DNA of 64,000 bases from DASRDU01 sp035560235 (GCA_035560235.1 DATMAG010000012.1:1-64000), one strand, 5' to 3'; counted from the first letter of the stretch, positions 43,306 to 54,574 are shown. Notes: generated by a model from the letters alone, not told the origin. Translations and numbers: made by a program.

Positions 43306-45125
43306 TGGCGAAAGCCGTGCTGCTCGCCCTCAAACGCAACATATGCGACTGGCAGCCCTTTTTTTCTAAGTGCGTCAACCATCATTTCGGCCTGATTCGG
43401 CGGGACGATTTTATCTTCCAGACCCTGAAAGAAGATGACCGGAACCTTTAGTTTGTCAGTGTGATGAATCGGTGAACGTTCAATGTAAAGGTCGCGTGAT
43501 TCGGGCCACGTGCCAACGAGGCTTTGCGTGTACTTGGCTTCGAACTTGTGCGTGTCTTCGTCGAGCGCGATCAGGTCGCTGACGCCGTAATGGCTCGCGC
43601 CCGCCTTGAAAACATCGCGGAAGGTGAGCGCGCACAGTGTCGTGTAACCGCCCGCGCTGCCGCCTGTGATGGCCAGACGATTGCCGTCAACTTCGCCGCG
43701 CTCGGCCAGATACTTTGCGCCGTTCGCGCAATCGTCCACATCCACCACGCCCCAGTTGCCGCGCAGCCGTTCCATATATTCGCGCCCGTAGCCGGTGCTG
43801 CCGCCGTAATTCACATCCAGCACCGCAATGCCGCGCGAAGTCCAGTACTGAATCTCAAGACTGAAAACAGGGAAGTGCTGCGCCGTCGGCCCGCCGTGAC
43901 TCATCACCAGCAATGGCGGCTTTTCGCCTGCGGGCGCAACGAAATCTTTGTTCGTCGGCGGATAATAAAAGGCGTGCGCGGTCAGATTGTTTTCGGTCGG
44001 GTATTCGATGGCCTGCGGTTTTGAAATGTAGCCTTCGTCAAGGTCGAGGCTGCTTGAACGACGCAACACATCGAAAGTGCGCGCGGCAGGATCGAACTTC
44101 ACGATTGAATTCGGCTCGGTCGGCGAAGCTGCGGCGAATACTGCGTAACGCGCATTCGCCCTGACGCTGCTGATGCTCGTGTAATCAGTCTCGATCTTTT
44201 CAAATTCCCCCGAAGTCGTGTTGAGTATGCCCAGGTGCGAAGCGCCGCGTTCGATGTAAGCGCAGATGATCTGATCGTTCGTCAGAAAAGCGTAAGTTGA
44301 CATGCCGAAATTCCAGTACGGCAGTCCGAATTCGGCTTCCATCGGGCAGAGCGATTCGACTTTGTTGTCACGATAGCGATACAGGTTCCACCATTTGTAA
44401 CGATCAGAAACGAAATGCAGCACGCCGTCGGGCGACCATTGCGGCTGAAAGATCGAAGCGCCAAGCCCGCCCGCGATGATGTGCTGGCTGCGAATCGTCC
44501 CGTCATCACGCAGTTCAGCAAGCCACAGAAAGCTTTCGTCCCAGGGCATATTCGGATGCTTCCACGAAACCCAGGCAAGCTGACGGCCATCAGGACTGAG
44601 GCGCGGCGCTGAATAAAAATCATCGCCTGAAACCAGCGTCTGAATGCTGCCTGAGGCGAGGTCAATGCTGACGATGGTGTTTACAGGTTCGTGGCCGCCC
44701 GCTGTGTGGTCTTCGTGAACACAGATGAAACGATTGCGCGCCCGGTCAACAATGCCGTCAGCGTAACGCAGCGCGGCTGCGGATTCAGGCGTCACGGGCT
44801 GCGGCTCCTGGCCAGTGCGCTGCCGATACAGGCGCTGATCGGCAAAGTTGCAGAAAAAGATTTCGCCCTCACTGATTGTGTAAGCGCCGCCACCGTATTC
44901 GTGAACCCGCGAGCGCACATTGAACGGCGCAGGCGTGACATCGCTCGTCTGCCCGTCAGGCGTGCGCCGCACAACGACGTAGCGGCCCTTTTCAGCCGGG
45001 CGCATTTCGATCCAGTAAATGTCATCGCCGTCGAGTTGCACCGAACCAAGCCCGATGCTCCCGGCTACGATCAGATCAGAAGTAATCGGTGATTTCCACG
45101 ATCCGTAAGGTGCAGTCTGTGACAT
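43194..45125 (-). CDS. S9-family prolyl oligopeptidase/acylaminoacyl peptidase
   Basis: A 643-residue serine peptidase. The N-terminal two thirds is a beta-propeller (APRLSPDGRQLAWVSWKHPN); the C-terminal alpha/beta-hydrolase domain holds the nucleophile in ITGGSAGGYTTLCAL, the acid in FQGLEDKIVPPNQAE and the histidine in FEGEQHGFRQA. It lacks a signal peptide and probably clips short peptides in the cytoplasm. An AAGGAGATTG site precedes the ATG at 45123-45125. Its last 112 bases are duplicated at 42324. Confidence 0.95.
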   Translation of the reverse strand: MSQTAPYGSWKSPITSDLIVAGSIGLGSVQLDGDDIYWIEMRPAEKGRYVVVRRTPDGQTSDVTPAPFNVRSRVHEYGGGAYTISEGEIFFCNFADQRLYRQRTGQEPQPVTPESAAALRYADGIVDRARNRFICVHEDHTAGGHEPVNTIVSIDLASGSIQTLVSGDDFYSAPRLSPDGRQLAWVSWKHPNMPWDESFLWLAELRDDGTIRSQHIIAGGLGASIFQPQWSPDGVLHFVSDRYKWWNLYRYRDNKVESLCPMEAEFGLPYWNFGMSTYAFLTNDQIICAYIERGASHLGILNTTSGEFEKIETDYTSISSVRANARYAVFAAASPTEPNSIVKFDPAARTFDVLRRSSSLDLDEGYISKPQAIEYPTENNLTAHAFYYPPTNKDFVAPAGEKPPLLVMSHGGPTAQHFPVFSLEIQYWTSRGIAVLDVNYGGSTGYGREYMERLRGNWGVVDVDDCANGAKYLAERGEVDGNRLAITGGSAGGYTTLCALTFRDVFKAGASHYGVSDLIALDEDTHKFEAKYTQSLVGTWPESRDLYIERSPIHHTDKLKVPVIFFQGLEDKIVPPNQAEMMVDALRKKGLPVAYVAFEGEQHGFRQAANIKRALDGELWFYSRVFGFDLADEVEPVVIENLK

Positions 45126-45252
45126 AACAATCTCCTTCGTTGCTGTTTCTGCAATCAGCTCTGCGTTACCCGGCTGAAAGGTGACTCCAAACGCTGCGCG
45201 TCACAGAGCCGACTTGTAAAATTGACGATCATTGCAGGTTGATGATTGCAGG

Positions 45253-46500
45253 TTATCGTTCACGCACCGGAATGATCAGGCTTGAAGTCAGCACGCCGGT
45301 CACCAGCGCCATTGCCATCAGGATCATTCCGAACCCGGTTCCGATGCCGGGGACGATCTGATTATCGAGCATTGAAATGATGCTGCGAAAGCCGATGCTG
45401 CCCGGCACGAGCAGCAGAATGCCGGGAATCAGCGTCACCGTCGAAGGCCGTTTGAGCAGTTCGGCGTAAAGGCGGCTGACGACGCCGACCGTCAGCGCGC
45501 CGAGAAACGGGCCGAGTTCCTGACCGAGCGCCAGCGAACTGAGGCGGCTTGCTCCAACGGCCAGCATTCCGGTGATGATGATCCAGACGCTGTCGCGCAG
45601 GTGGGCGCGCAGCAGCACCGTGAAGGTCAGCGGCAGCACGAGCAGCGCAATCCATTCAGTCCACGCCGGGAGCATGACCGGATTGGCGATGCGCGGCGAC
45701 CCGGCCAGCACAACTGCCAGACGCGTGCCGACATCAACACCGAAGCCCATGCCGATCAGCACGACGAGCGCTGCGCTCAATCTCGAAACACCCGACACCA
45801 GATTGCGTGTCGAGAGTTCAGCCATCGCCATCGTCAGCGTCAGGCCGGGCAGCAGCACAATCAGCCCGGCCAGCGTGGCGTTAAAAACCGAATACGGCCC
45901 GAACTGCTGACTGAGCAGTCCTGAAAAGAGCGAAGCCAGAAACGCCGCGCCCGGCGTCACCACAAAACTCAATGAATTGATCCGGCCCGAAAGCAGGTGC
46001 AGCAGTCCGATCAGCACTCCGATCACGGCTGAAACGGCAATCTCTTTGCTGCCGCCGCCGATGATCCGTGCCGATGCCGCCGAAGCGAGGCTGTACGAAA
46101 CGACCCTGAGCAACGGGCCATACGGTGAAGGCGCGCTACAGATCTCTTCAATTCTTTGCGATCCGGCGGCAGGCGTGAGACGACCGTTGACGACCTGGCA
46201 GATGACCTCATCGAGTTCGACCAGTTTGCCCAGGTTGACATCGCCCGGTTCGATGCGAATCAGATAAGTGCGCTGTCGCTCAAGCTCACCGAAGCCGCAG
46301 TAAATCGAAGTCGGCGTCGAAAAGAACTGCCCGCGCAGGCCGAGCTTTTCTGAAGCGCCGGCCAGCAGTTCTTCGAGCCGGTAAGCCGGATAGCCATTCA
46401 GATGCAGCGCGCGACCGAGCCGCAGAATAAAGCTGATTTCAGCCTGAGCCTCAGGCGGCAGTTGTTCGGCGTTGCGCTGCGGTGCAGTGATTTCGATCAA
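45253..46500 (-). CDS. ThrE-type threonine/serine exporter
   Basis: A 415-residue inner-membrane protein. The N-terminal half resembles the ThrE domain PF06738 (LEELLAGASEKLGLRGQFFS, then ELDEVICQVVNGRLTPAAGS) with its membrane part; the C-terminal half is PF12821-like (LPLTFTVLLRAHLRDSVWII, GPFLGALTVGVVSRLYAELL, LIPGILLLVPGSIGFRSI). About ten hydrophobic segments are present. It starts with a TTG at 46498-46500 behind AAGGAGGAAGC. It is divergent from the pyrimidine operon, sharing a 112-bp promoter region. Confidence 0.9.
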   Translation of the reverse strand: MIEITAPQRNAEQLPPEAQAEISFILRLGRALHLNGYPAYRLEELLAGASEKLGLRGQFFSTPTSIYCGFGELERQRTYLIRIEPGDVNLGKLVELDEVICQVVNGRLTPAAGSQRIEEICSAPSPYGPLLRVVSYSLASAASARIIGGGSKEIAVSAVIGVLIGLLHLLSGRINSLSFVVTPGAAFLASLFSGLLSQQFGPYSVFNATLAGLIVLLPGLTLTMAMAELSTRNLVSGVSRLSAALVVLIGMGFGVDVGTRLAVVLAGSPRIANPVMLPAWTEWIALLVLPLTFTVLLRAHLRDSVWIIITGMLAVGASRLSSLALGQELGPFLGALTVGVVSRLYAELLKRPSTVTLIPGILLLVPGSIGFRSIISMLDNQIVPGIGTGFGMILMAMALVTGVLTSSLIIPVRER

Positions 46501-46612
46501 TGCTTCCTCCTTCGCTCAATAATCACCTGGCAGGAAAAAAACGAGAGTGACATAATGCGCGCACAGCAAGACTAAATCCACAAGCCTCGTTTATGAAAGG
46601 GAGCCACCAGTA

Positions 46613-47911
46613 ATGAATGATTCGAAACAGACGCTGCCCGATACGATTCAGAAGCACAGGGACTATCTCTTTCCTGCCGTCACAATGTATTACCAGGAAC
46701 CGCTCGCGCTCGATCACGGCGAAGGCATGTATATCTGGGATGAAAGCGGCCAGAAATATCTCGACTGTTTTGGCGGCGTGCTGACCACGAGCGTCGGCCA
46801 CGCCAATCCGCACGTCATTGAAGCCATCATTGATCAGGTCAGAAAGGTCAGCCACACCTCAACGCTCTATGCCAGCCGCCCGCTGTCTGAACTCGCCGCA
46901 AAGCTGGCCGAAATCACGCCGGGCAGACTTGAGAAAAGCTTCTTCACCAGCAGCGGCACTGAAGCCGATGAAACCGCGACAATGGCGGCGAAGCTTTACA
47001 CCGGGCGTTCAGAGATCATCACGCTGCGCCACAGTTACAGTGGTCGCACCGCCGCGGCGCAGTCTTCATCGGGTCAGGGAACGTGGCGCATCCTGCCGCC
47101 GCAGGTTCCCGGTTATATGCAGGCTCCCGCGCCGTACTGTTACCGCTGCCCGTTCAGGCTGACCTACCCTGAATGCGACCTGGCCTGCGCCAAAGACATG
47201 AAGGAACTGATTGAGACTTCGACGCCAGGCAAGGTCGCGGCCTTTATGGCTGAGCCGATTCTCGGTTCAGGCGGTTTCATCGTTCCGCCGAAGGAATATT
47301 TCAAGGAGGCTGTCGCCATCGTGCGACAGTACGGTGGTGTGTTCATTGCCGATGAAGTGCAGACCGGCTGGGGCCGCACGGGCGACAAGTGGTTCGGCAT
47401 CGAACACTGGGACGTTGAGCCGGACATCATGACTTCAGCCAAAGGGATGGCTAACGGAACGCCAATCGGCTGGACGATTGCGCGCAAGGAGATTGCCGAC
47501 GCCGTGCCGGGCCTGACCTTTGCGACCTTCGGCGGCAACCCCGTTTCCTCGCGCGCCGCGCTGGCCACGATTGAAGTCATCGAAACCGAGAACCTCGCGC
47601 ACAATGCCAGAGTAGTTGGCGATTACCTGCGCGAAAAGCTGATGGGGCTGTATGAAAAATACGACTGCATCGGTGACGTGCGCGGCATGGGCCTGATGCA
47701 GGGCCTCGAATTCGTCAAAGATCGCAAGACCAAAGAGCCGCACCCGCAGGCCGTGCTGAAGGTCTTTGACGAAACAAAAAAACGCGGCGTCCTGATTGGC
47801 AAGGGCGGCTTGTACGGCAACGTCATCCGCCTCGGCCCGCCGCTGATTGCGACGAAAGACAACATGGATGAACTGGTGACGGCGCTGGATGAAGCTTTGG
47901 CAACTGTGTAG
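46613..47911 (+). CDS. Class III PLP aminotransferase (beta-alanine/4-aminobutyrate type)
   Basis: A 432-residue PLP enzyme. Recognisable parts are FFTSSGTEADETATMAAKLY, PGKVAAFMAEPILGSGGFIV, GGVFIADEVQTGWGRTGDKW and the PLP lysine in IMTSAKGMANGTPIGW. It is first in an operon for pyrimidine breakdown, so it likely transaminates beta-alanine or 3-aminoisobutyrate to (methyl)malonate semialdehyde, which the mmsA-type gene oxidises. Ribosome binding site AAAGGGAGCC. A hairpin-forming repeat separates it from dihydropyrimidinase. Confidence 0.9.
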   Translation: MNDSKQTLPDTIQKHRDYLFPAVTMYYQEPLALDHGEGMYIWDESGQKYLDCFGGVLTTSVGHANPHVIEAIIDQVRKVSHTSTLYASRPLSELAAKLAEITPGRLEKSFFTSSGTEADETATMAAKLYTGRSEIITLRHSYSGRTAAAQSSSGQGTWRILPPQVPGYMQAPAPYCYRCPFRLTYPECDLACAKDMKELIETSTPGKVAAFMAEPILGSGGFIVPPKEYFKEAVAIVRQYGGVFIADEVQTGWGRTGDKWFGIEHWDVEPDIMTSAKGMANGTPIGWTIARKEIADAVPGLTFATFGGNPVSSRAALATIEVIETENLAHNARVVGDYLREKLMGLYEKYDCIGDVRGMGLMQGLEFVKDRKTKEPHPQAVLKVFDETKKRGVLIGKGGLYGNVIRLGPPLIATKDNMDELVTALDEALATV

Positions 47912-47923
47912 TCAATAAATAAA

Positions 47924-48004
47924 GAAGAGATGACGGAACAAACAGAAATAACGGAACAGACGAAAAACTTCAGCGACATTTCCGTTTGTTCCGTTATCTC
48001 TCTT
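47924..48004. repeat. Inverted repeat of ACGGAACA-type units within the pyrimidine operon
   Basis: Arm one 47924-47949 (AAGAGATGACGGAACAAACA then GAAAT) faces 47978-48004 with two or three mismatches. It lies 13 nt after the aminotransferase stop and ends 14 nt before the dihydropyrimidinase start, so it occludes the region where a ribosome site would be. It is the same family as 16917-17028 and 56067-56154. Confidence 0.9.
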
Positions 48005-48018
48005 CCTGGAGCCTGGAC

Positions 48019-49404
48019 ATGCGAACTCTGATCAGAAACGGACACATCGTTACCGCAGTTGATTCCTACACCGCCGACCTTCTGATTGACGGCGAAACCG
48101 TGGCGATGATCGGCAAAGACCTGTCATCGGTCGTCGGCGCAGTTGATCGCACGATTGATGCGACAAACAAGCTCGTCATTCCCGGCGGCATTGATCCGCA
48201 CACGCATATGGATCTGCCGTTTGGCGGCACTTCTTCTTCAGATGATTTCGAGACCGGCACACGCGCCGCAGCATTCGGCGGCACGACTTCGATCATTGAT
48301 TTCGCCGTGCAGTACAAGGGCCAGGCGCTGAATGAAGCCCTCGATGCCTGGTTTGCCAAAGCCGAAGGCAAAGCCGCGACCGATTATGGCTTTCATCTGA
48401 TCTGCACTGATCTGCCTGATGAACGATTGCCGGAACTCAAAAGCCTGATCAGTCAGGGCGTGACGAGCTTCAAGCTGTTTATGGCTTATCCCGGCGTCTT
48501 TCTGGTTGATGACGGCACGATCTTCAAGGCGATGTCAGTGGCGGGCGAAGCGGGCGGGCTGATCTGTATGCACGCTGAAAACGGCGTCGTCATTGATGTG
48601 CTGGTCAAACGCGCCCTGGCCGAAGGTCGCACCGCGCCGAAGTATCACGCCCTGACGCGACCGACGAAAGCCGAAGCCGAAGGCGTGCATCGCGCCATTG
48701 CGATTGCCGAGATGGCCAGTTCCCCTGTCTACATTGTGCATCTGAGCTGTCACGACGCGCTGAAGGAAGTGCAGGCCGCGCGCGACCTGGGCCTGCCTGC
48801 CTTCGCTGAAACCTGCCCGCAATACCTGCTGCTCGATTACAGCTATTACGAAAAGCCTGATTTTGAAGGCGCTAAATATGTGATGACGCCGCCGCTGCGC
48901 GACCGCGAGAATCAGGAACTGCTGTGGCGCGGCTTGCGCGGCAACGATCTCCAGGTCATTTCCACCGATCACTGCCCGTTTTGTTTCAAGGAACAGAAGG
49001 AACTGGGTCGCGATGATTTCAGCAAAATCCCGAACGGCGGCCCCGGCGTCGAGAACCGCATGAGCCTGATCCATCATCACGGAGTCGTGCAGGGCCGCAT
49101 CAGCCTGAATCGCTTCGTCGAGCTGACCTCGACGGCGGCAGCGAAGATTTTCGGCTTGTTTCCGAAGAAAGGCACGATTGCCGTCGGGTCGGATGCTGAC
49201 ATAGTGATCTTTGATCCGAACCGGGAACAGACCATCAGCGCCGCGACGCATCACATGCGAGTTGATTACAACGCCTATGAAGGCTGGACAGTCAAAGGCG
49301 TCACTGAAACAGTGCTGTCGCGCGGTCGCGTGATCGTGGAAAATGGTGAGTGGAAAGGGCAGGCTGGCGAAGGCCGCTTCATCAGGCGCGGGACATTCGC
49401 CTGA
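48019..49404 (+). CDS. hydA: Dihydropyrimidinase/D-hydantoinase
   Basis: A 461-residue amidohydrolase that opens the ring of dihydrouracil or hydantoins to N-carbamoyl amino acids. Metal ligands are visible: GGIDPHTHMDLPFGGT, the carboxylated lysine in SFKLFMAYPGVF, MHAENG, VHLSCHDAL and STDHCPF. The ATG at 48019 (MRTLIRNGHIVTAV) fits the family; an in-frame start at 47986 lies inside the inverted repeat. Enzyme 2 of the reductive pyrimidine pathway, followed by passenger genes, then permease and ureidopropionase. Confidence 0.93.
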   Translation: MRTLIRNGHIVTAVDSYTADLLIDGETVAMIGKDLSSVVGAVDRTIDATNKLVIPGGIDPHTHMDLPFGGTSSSDDFETGTRAAAFGGTTSIIDFAVQYKGQALNEALDAWFAKAEGKAATDYGFHLICTDLPDERLPELKSLISQGVTSFKLFMAYPGVFLVDDGTIFKAMSVAGEAGGLICMHAENGVVIDVLVKRALAEGRTAPKYHALTRPTKAEAEGVHRAIAIAEMASSPVYIVHLSCHDALKEVQAARDLGLPAFAETCPQYLLLDYSYYEKPDFEGAKYVMTPPLRDRENQELLWRGLRGNDLQVISTDHCPFCFKEQKELGRDDFSKIPNGGPGVENRMSLIHHHGVVQGRISLNRFVELTSTAAAKIFGLFPKKGTIAVGSDADIVIFDPNREQTISAATHHMRVDYNAYEGWTVKGVTETVLSRGRVIVENGEWKGQAGEGRFIRRGTFA

Positions 49405-49426
49405 ACTTCAGGGAAAGGAGTAAACG

Positions 49427-49780
49427 ATGTCACAGGTCACATACGAACAGATCCTGTCGCAGGTCAGGGCGTTGCCGCCCGAAGATGTGGCAAAGCTGCG
49501 CGAATTCCTCAATACGCAGGATGAGGCTGACAAGGCAGTTGAAACGGTGCGCGCACAGGCTCAGGCGGCCAGTTTGCGCGATCTGACCCCGGAGTATGAA
49601 TGGCTTGAGCAGCACCGCGACGAATACGCGGGACAATGGGTAGCCTTGAAGGGTGGAAATCTGATCAGTTCCGGCCCGCGTGGCAGGGAAGTAATCGAAG
49701 CTGCAAGGAAAGCTGGTCATCCCGATGCTCTGTTCCTGCTTGTCGAAGCCAGAGATGATCGGCCATTTGTGAATATATAA
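49427..49780 (+). CDS. Small DUF5678-like protein
   Basis: A 117-residue protein with GAAAGGAG before the ATG. The C-terminal half, EYEWLEQHRDEYAGQWVALK and LISSGPRGREVIEAARKAGH, is the DUF5678 pattern; the first 45 residues are helical. Such proteins are often paired with a retropepsin-like protein, as here (next gene 3 nt away). Function is unknown; no obvious link to pyrimidine breakdown. Confidence 0.8.
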   Translation: MSQVTYEQILSQVRALPPEDVAKLREFLNTQDEADKAVETVRAQAQAASLRDLTPEYEWLEQHRDEYAGQWVALKGGNLISSGPRGREVIEAARKAGHPDALFLLVEARDDRPFVNI

Positions 49781-49782
49781 CT

Positions 49783-50199
49783 ATGCCACACTCACTCAGC
49801 TTCAATATCCGTTATTTGTACAAGTCGCTTGAGACAGGTATTCACGTCCCGGCAACACTTCAGCATGGTAACAAGACGACCCTTTGCCAGGCGAAAGTTG
49901 ATACCGGATCAGAGGTCTGTCTGTTTCAGCGGGATCTGGCAGACGCGCTGGGCATTGATGTTGAAAGCGGCTTTCGTCGGGAACTCAGGACGCTGACTTC
50001 GGGTGGGTTGATTGCTTATGGACATACTATCACCCTGCACACGCTGGGACTGGCATTCGATTCCTTCGTTTATTTTGCCGCAGACTATTATCTGTTACGG
50101 AACATTCTCGGGCGGGATGGCTGGCTGCAGAAAGTTCGGCTCGCCATTGTGGATTATGATCTGGAAATATACCTGAATCCCTGGCATCAGGCTGATTGA
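49783..50199 (+). CDS. Retropepsin-like aspartic peptidase-domain protein
   Basis: A 138-residue protein with the retroviral-type aspartic protease motif in QAKVDTGSEVCLF (D-T-G-S), and the second conserved part ILGRDGWLQKVRLAIVDYDL. Retropepsins act as homodimers; whether this one cleaves or only binds is unknown. It follows the DUF5678-like gene by 3 nt, forming a pair that looks like a passenger module. Confidence 0.78.
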   Translation: MPHSLSFNIRYLYKSLETGIHVPATLQHGNKTTLCQAKVDTGSEVCLFQRDLADALGIDVESGFRRELRTLTSGGLIAYGHTITLHTLGLAFDSFVYFAADYYLLRNILGRDGWLQKVRLAIVDYDLEIYLNPWHQAD

Positions 50200-50205
50200 A
50201 ATTCA

Positions 50206-50422
50206 TTGAAGGAAACAGCGCTGTCAAACCGGAATCTGTCAATTGCCTTGCTCACGCTGGTTGTTCGTGATTACGACGAAGCCATTGATTTTTTCACGAA
50301 CGCCCTGCGCTTCACGCTGCTTGAAGACACACCGCTCAGTGACAGCAAACGCCGGGTGCGGGTGGCTCCGGCTGAGTCAGCCGGGATGTCGCTGCTGCTC
50401 GCAAATCAGGAGTTCATTCCTT

Positions 50423-50448
<26 letters not shown>
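50206..50448 (+). pseudogene. Truncated VOC/glyoxalase-family fragment
   Basis: The frame reads LTLVVRDYDEAIDFFTNALR and SDSKRRVRVAPAESAGMSLL, the first half of a VOC (glyoxalase/bleomycin) domain. A complete domain would need about 50 more residues with the last metal ligand. It runs into the NCS1 start and overlaps it by 26 bases (50423-50448), so the permease gene has probably fused onto a truncated VOC gene. Confidence 0.7.
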
Positions 50449-51946
<1,498 letters not shown>

Positions 51947-51970
51947 TCACCTTTCAGAGGAGAATGGTCA

Positions 51971-52840
51971 ATGGCACGAACTGTCAAATGCGGCCTGATT
52001 CAGGCTAAAAACGCGGCTCCGACTGATGCCGCGATTGAAGACATCAAACGCATCAACATTGAAAGGCACCTCAACCTGATTGAAGCTGCCGCCCGGGAAG
52101 GCGTGAAGATTCTCTGCATGCAGGAAGTCTTCACCACGCCGTATTTCTGCGCCGAACAGCAGACGCGCTGGTACGAGGCGGTCGAAAAGGTTCCCGACGG
52201 CCCGACCGTAACGCTGATGCAGGAAGTCGCCCGCGATCACGGCATGGTGCTGATCGTTCCGGTTTACGAAGAAGAGATGACCGGAATCTATTACAACACC
52301 GCCGCCGTGATTGATGCCGATGGCAAATACCTGGGCAAGTATCGCAAGAATCACATTCCGCACGTCGCGCCTGGTTTCTGGGAGAAGTTCTATTTCAAGC
52401 CCGGCAATCTGGGCTACCCGTGCTTTGACACAGCGTTTGCGCGCATCGGCGTTTACATCTGCTACGACCGGCACTTTCCCGAAGGAGCGCGGGCGCTTGG
52501 TCTGAACGGCGCTGAGATTGTTTTCAATCCGTCAGCCACCGTCGCCGGACTCTCTGAATATCTGTGGAAACTGGAACAGCCCGCGCACGCCGTTGCCAAT
52601 GGCTATTTCGTCGGCGCGATTAACCGCGTCGGTTACGAAGCGCCGTGGAACATTGGTGAGTTTTACGGGCAGAGTTATTTCTGCGATCCGCGCGGTCAGA
52701 TCATCGCGCAGGCTCCGCGCGATGAAGATGCCGTAGTCGTGGCCGATCTGAATCTCGATCTGATCCGCGAGGTGCGCAACACGTGGCAGTTCTTCCGCGA
52801 CCGCAGACCTGAGACTTATGATCTGCTTGTCAAAGAGTAG
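51971..52840 (+). CDS. Beta-ureidopropionase / N-carbamoyl amino acid amidohydrolase
   Basis: A 289-residue nitrilase-superfamily enzyme. The catalytic triad is seen as Glu in ILCMQEVFTTPYF, Lys in KYRKNHIPHV and Cys in GVYICYDRHFPEGARAL. It releases CO2 and ammonia from N-carbamoyl-beta-alanine, enzyme 3 of the reductive pathway. AGAGGAGAATGGTCA precedes the ATG at 51971. It lies between the permease and a Uma2 gene. Confidence 0.92.
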   Translation: MARTVKCGLIQAKNAAPTDAAIEDIKRINIERHLNLIEAAAREGVKILCMQEVFTTPYFCAEQQTRWYEAVEKVPDGPTVTLMQEVARDHGMVLIVPVYEEEMTGIYYNTAAVIDADGKYLGKYRKNHIPHVAPGFWEKFYFKPGNLGYPCFDTAFARIGVYICYDRHFPEGARALGLNGAEIVFNPSATVAGLSEYLWKLEQPAHAVANGYFVGAINRVGYEAPWNIGEFYGQSYFCDPRGQIIAQAPRDEDAVVVADLNLDLIREVRNTWQFFRDRRPETYDLLVKE

Positions 52841-52864
52841 CAGATGGATTTTTGGAGGTACGCA

Positions 52865-53539
52865 ATGAGTACTCAGGCGCCGTCCCATCCTTATGAATTT
52901 ATGCATCATCTCCCTCCGGGCAGCATCCTGACTCTGCACGATGTGAATTGGGCGGAGTATCAGGATCTGCTTGAAGCGGTTGGTGAGGCAAAAGGCTTAC
53001 GTATCAGCTTCGATGAAGGAACCCTGCAGATCATGACGCTGTCGTCCAGACACGAAAAATATACCGAGCTGATCAAAATGCTGATCACCGCCCTCAGCCT
53101 GACCCTGCGAATCAGGATTCTTTTCTTTGGTTCAGTAACGATGCAGAAGGGAAGGAAGAAAGGAAACGAGCCGGACGCCTGTTTTTATGTGCAGAGTGCG
53201 GATCTGATCGGGAACAGGACTGACATTGATTTTGCCACTGACCCGCCGCCCGATGTAGTGGTTGAAGTGGATGTCCATCACGGCTCGCGGCAGAACTTCC
53301 CGATCTATGCTGCTCTGTCCGTGCCTGAAATCTGGCACTACGACGAGCGTTCGCTGAGGATTTATCATCTGGAAGACGGCCAGTATGTTGAAGCAAAGGC
53401 TAGTCTGGCTCTGCCGCTGCTGAGCGGCGGCAAACTGACTGAGTATCTCAATCGCAGTCAGAAGGAAGATCAGTACTCGATCCTGCTCGATTTTGAAAAA
53501 TGGCTGAAATCACTCAGAAAACGCCACAAAAGTAACTGA
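52865..53539 (+). CDS. Uma2-family (DUF820) nuclease-fold protein
   Basis: A 224-residue Uma2 protein from the ATG at 52865, with TTTTGGAGGTACGC before it. It has ISFDEGTLQIMTLSSRHEKY, then EPDACFYVQSADLI, PPPDVVVEVDVHHGSRQNFP and LSVPEIWHYDERSLRIYHLE. The acidic and basic core positions of the PD-(D/E)XK fold are kept. It sits inside the pyrimidine operon; it is probably a passenger, as with the other two Uma2 genes. Confidence 0.88.
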   Translation: MSTQAPSHPYEFMHHLPPGSILTLHDVNWAEYQDLLEAVGEAKGLRISFDEGTLQIMTLSSRHEKYTELIKMLITALSLTLRIRILFFGSVTMQKGRKKGNEPDACFYVQSADLIGNRTDIDFATDPPPDVVVEVDVHHGSRQNFPIYAALSVPEIWHYDERSLRIYHLEDGQYVEAKASLALPLLSGGKLTEYLNRSQKEDQYSILLDFEKWLKSLRKRHKSN

Positions 53540-53565
53540 CCGCTGAACCTCAGACCTGAACGCTT

Positions 53566-54558
53566 ATGGAATTTGCGATCACCTTCAAACCCGATATGAC
53601 GCCTGAACGCATTGTCAGTCTGACGCGCCAGGCTGAAGCTGCCGGATTCGGCTATGGCTGGATTTTTGATTCGCACGTGCTGTGGCAGGAGCCTTATCCG
53701 CTGCTGACGCTGATGGCGGTGAATACGAAAAGCATGCGGATGGGGACGTGCGTGACCAATCCGGTCGTGCGCGATCCAACGGTGACGGCGAGCCTGCTCG
53801 CCACGCTCAATCGGATTTCGGGCGGGCGGATGGATCTGGGCATCGGGCGCGGCGACAGTTCGCGGCGCGTGATGGGCAAAAAGCCGACGACGCTCGCGAA
53901 CCTGGAAGAAGCCGTTCGCGTGGTGCGCGAACTGTGCAGCGGTCATCAGATTGTTTACGAAGATCAGCCAATTCAGATGACGTGGGCCGATGCCGGAGTG
54001 CCGCCGGTCTGGGTTGCCGGGTACGGCCCGAAAGCATTGCGCTGCGCCGGACGCATTGCTGACGGCGTGATCCTGCAGTTTGCTGATCCGCACCTGATCA
54101 AATGGTGTCTCGGCTTTGTGCGCGAAGGCGCAGCGGAAGCCGGACGCGATTTCAGCAGAATCAGAGTGATGAGCGCCGCTCCGGTGTGGGTGTCTGATGA
54201 TCTGGCCACCGCGCGCGACCGCGTGCGCTGGTTCCCGGCGCTCGTCTCAAATCACGTGGTTGATCTGGTCTCGCGTTACAAGCCCGAAGAACTGCCGCCG
54301 GAGCTGACCGGATACATTCGTGACCGCAAGGGCTACAATTACCTGCATCACGCCGAAGTCGGCAGCAGCAATGCCGAGTTCGTGGCCGATGATGTGGTTG
54401 ACCGTTTCTGCATTGTCGGGCCTGTGGCGGAGCAGGTCAGGCGCCTGAAGGAACTGGCAGACATCGGCGTGACGCAGTTCAATATCTATCTGATGTGCGG
54501 TGATGAGGAGCAGACCGTTGAAACATATGGCCGCGAAGTGATCCCGGCCTGTCGCTGA
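53566..54558 (+). CDS. LLM-class flavin/F420 oxidoreductase (TIGR03842-like)
   Basis: A 330-residue bacterial-luciferase-like TIM barrel: MEFAITFKPDMTPERIVSLT, then GYGWIFDSHVLWQEPYPLLT, RISGGRMDLGIGRGDSSRRV, and VWVAGYGPKALRCAGRIADG. A TIGR-defined subgroup of LLM proteins (TIGR03842 as I recall) is associated with dihydropyrimidinase loci, matching this context. Its reaction is unknown. Because no dihydropyrimidine dehydrogenase gene is in the operon, it may take part in the first step or in a side reaction. Confidence 0.83.
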   Translation: MEFAITFKPDMTPERIVSLTRQAEAAGFGYGWIFDSHVLWQEPYPLLTLMAVNTKSMRMGTCVTNPVVRDPTVTASLLATLNRISGGRMDLGIGRGDSSRRVMGKKPTTLANLEEAVRVVRELCSGHQIVYEDQPIQMTWADAGVPPVWVAGYGPKALRCAGRIADGVILQFADPHLIKWCLGFVREGAAEAGRDFSRIRVMSAAPVWVSDDLATARDRVRWFPALVSNHVVDLVSRYKPEELPPELTGYIRDRKGYNYLHHAEVGSSNAEFVADDVVDRFCIVGPVAEQVRRLKELADIGVTQFNIYLMCGDEEQTVETYGREVIPACR

Positions 54559-54574
54559 TTTCCCTGGAGGAAGT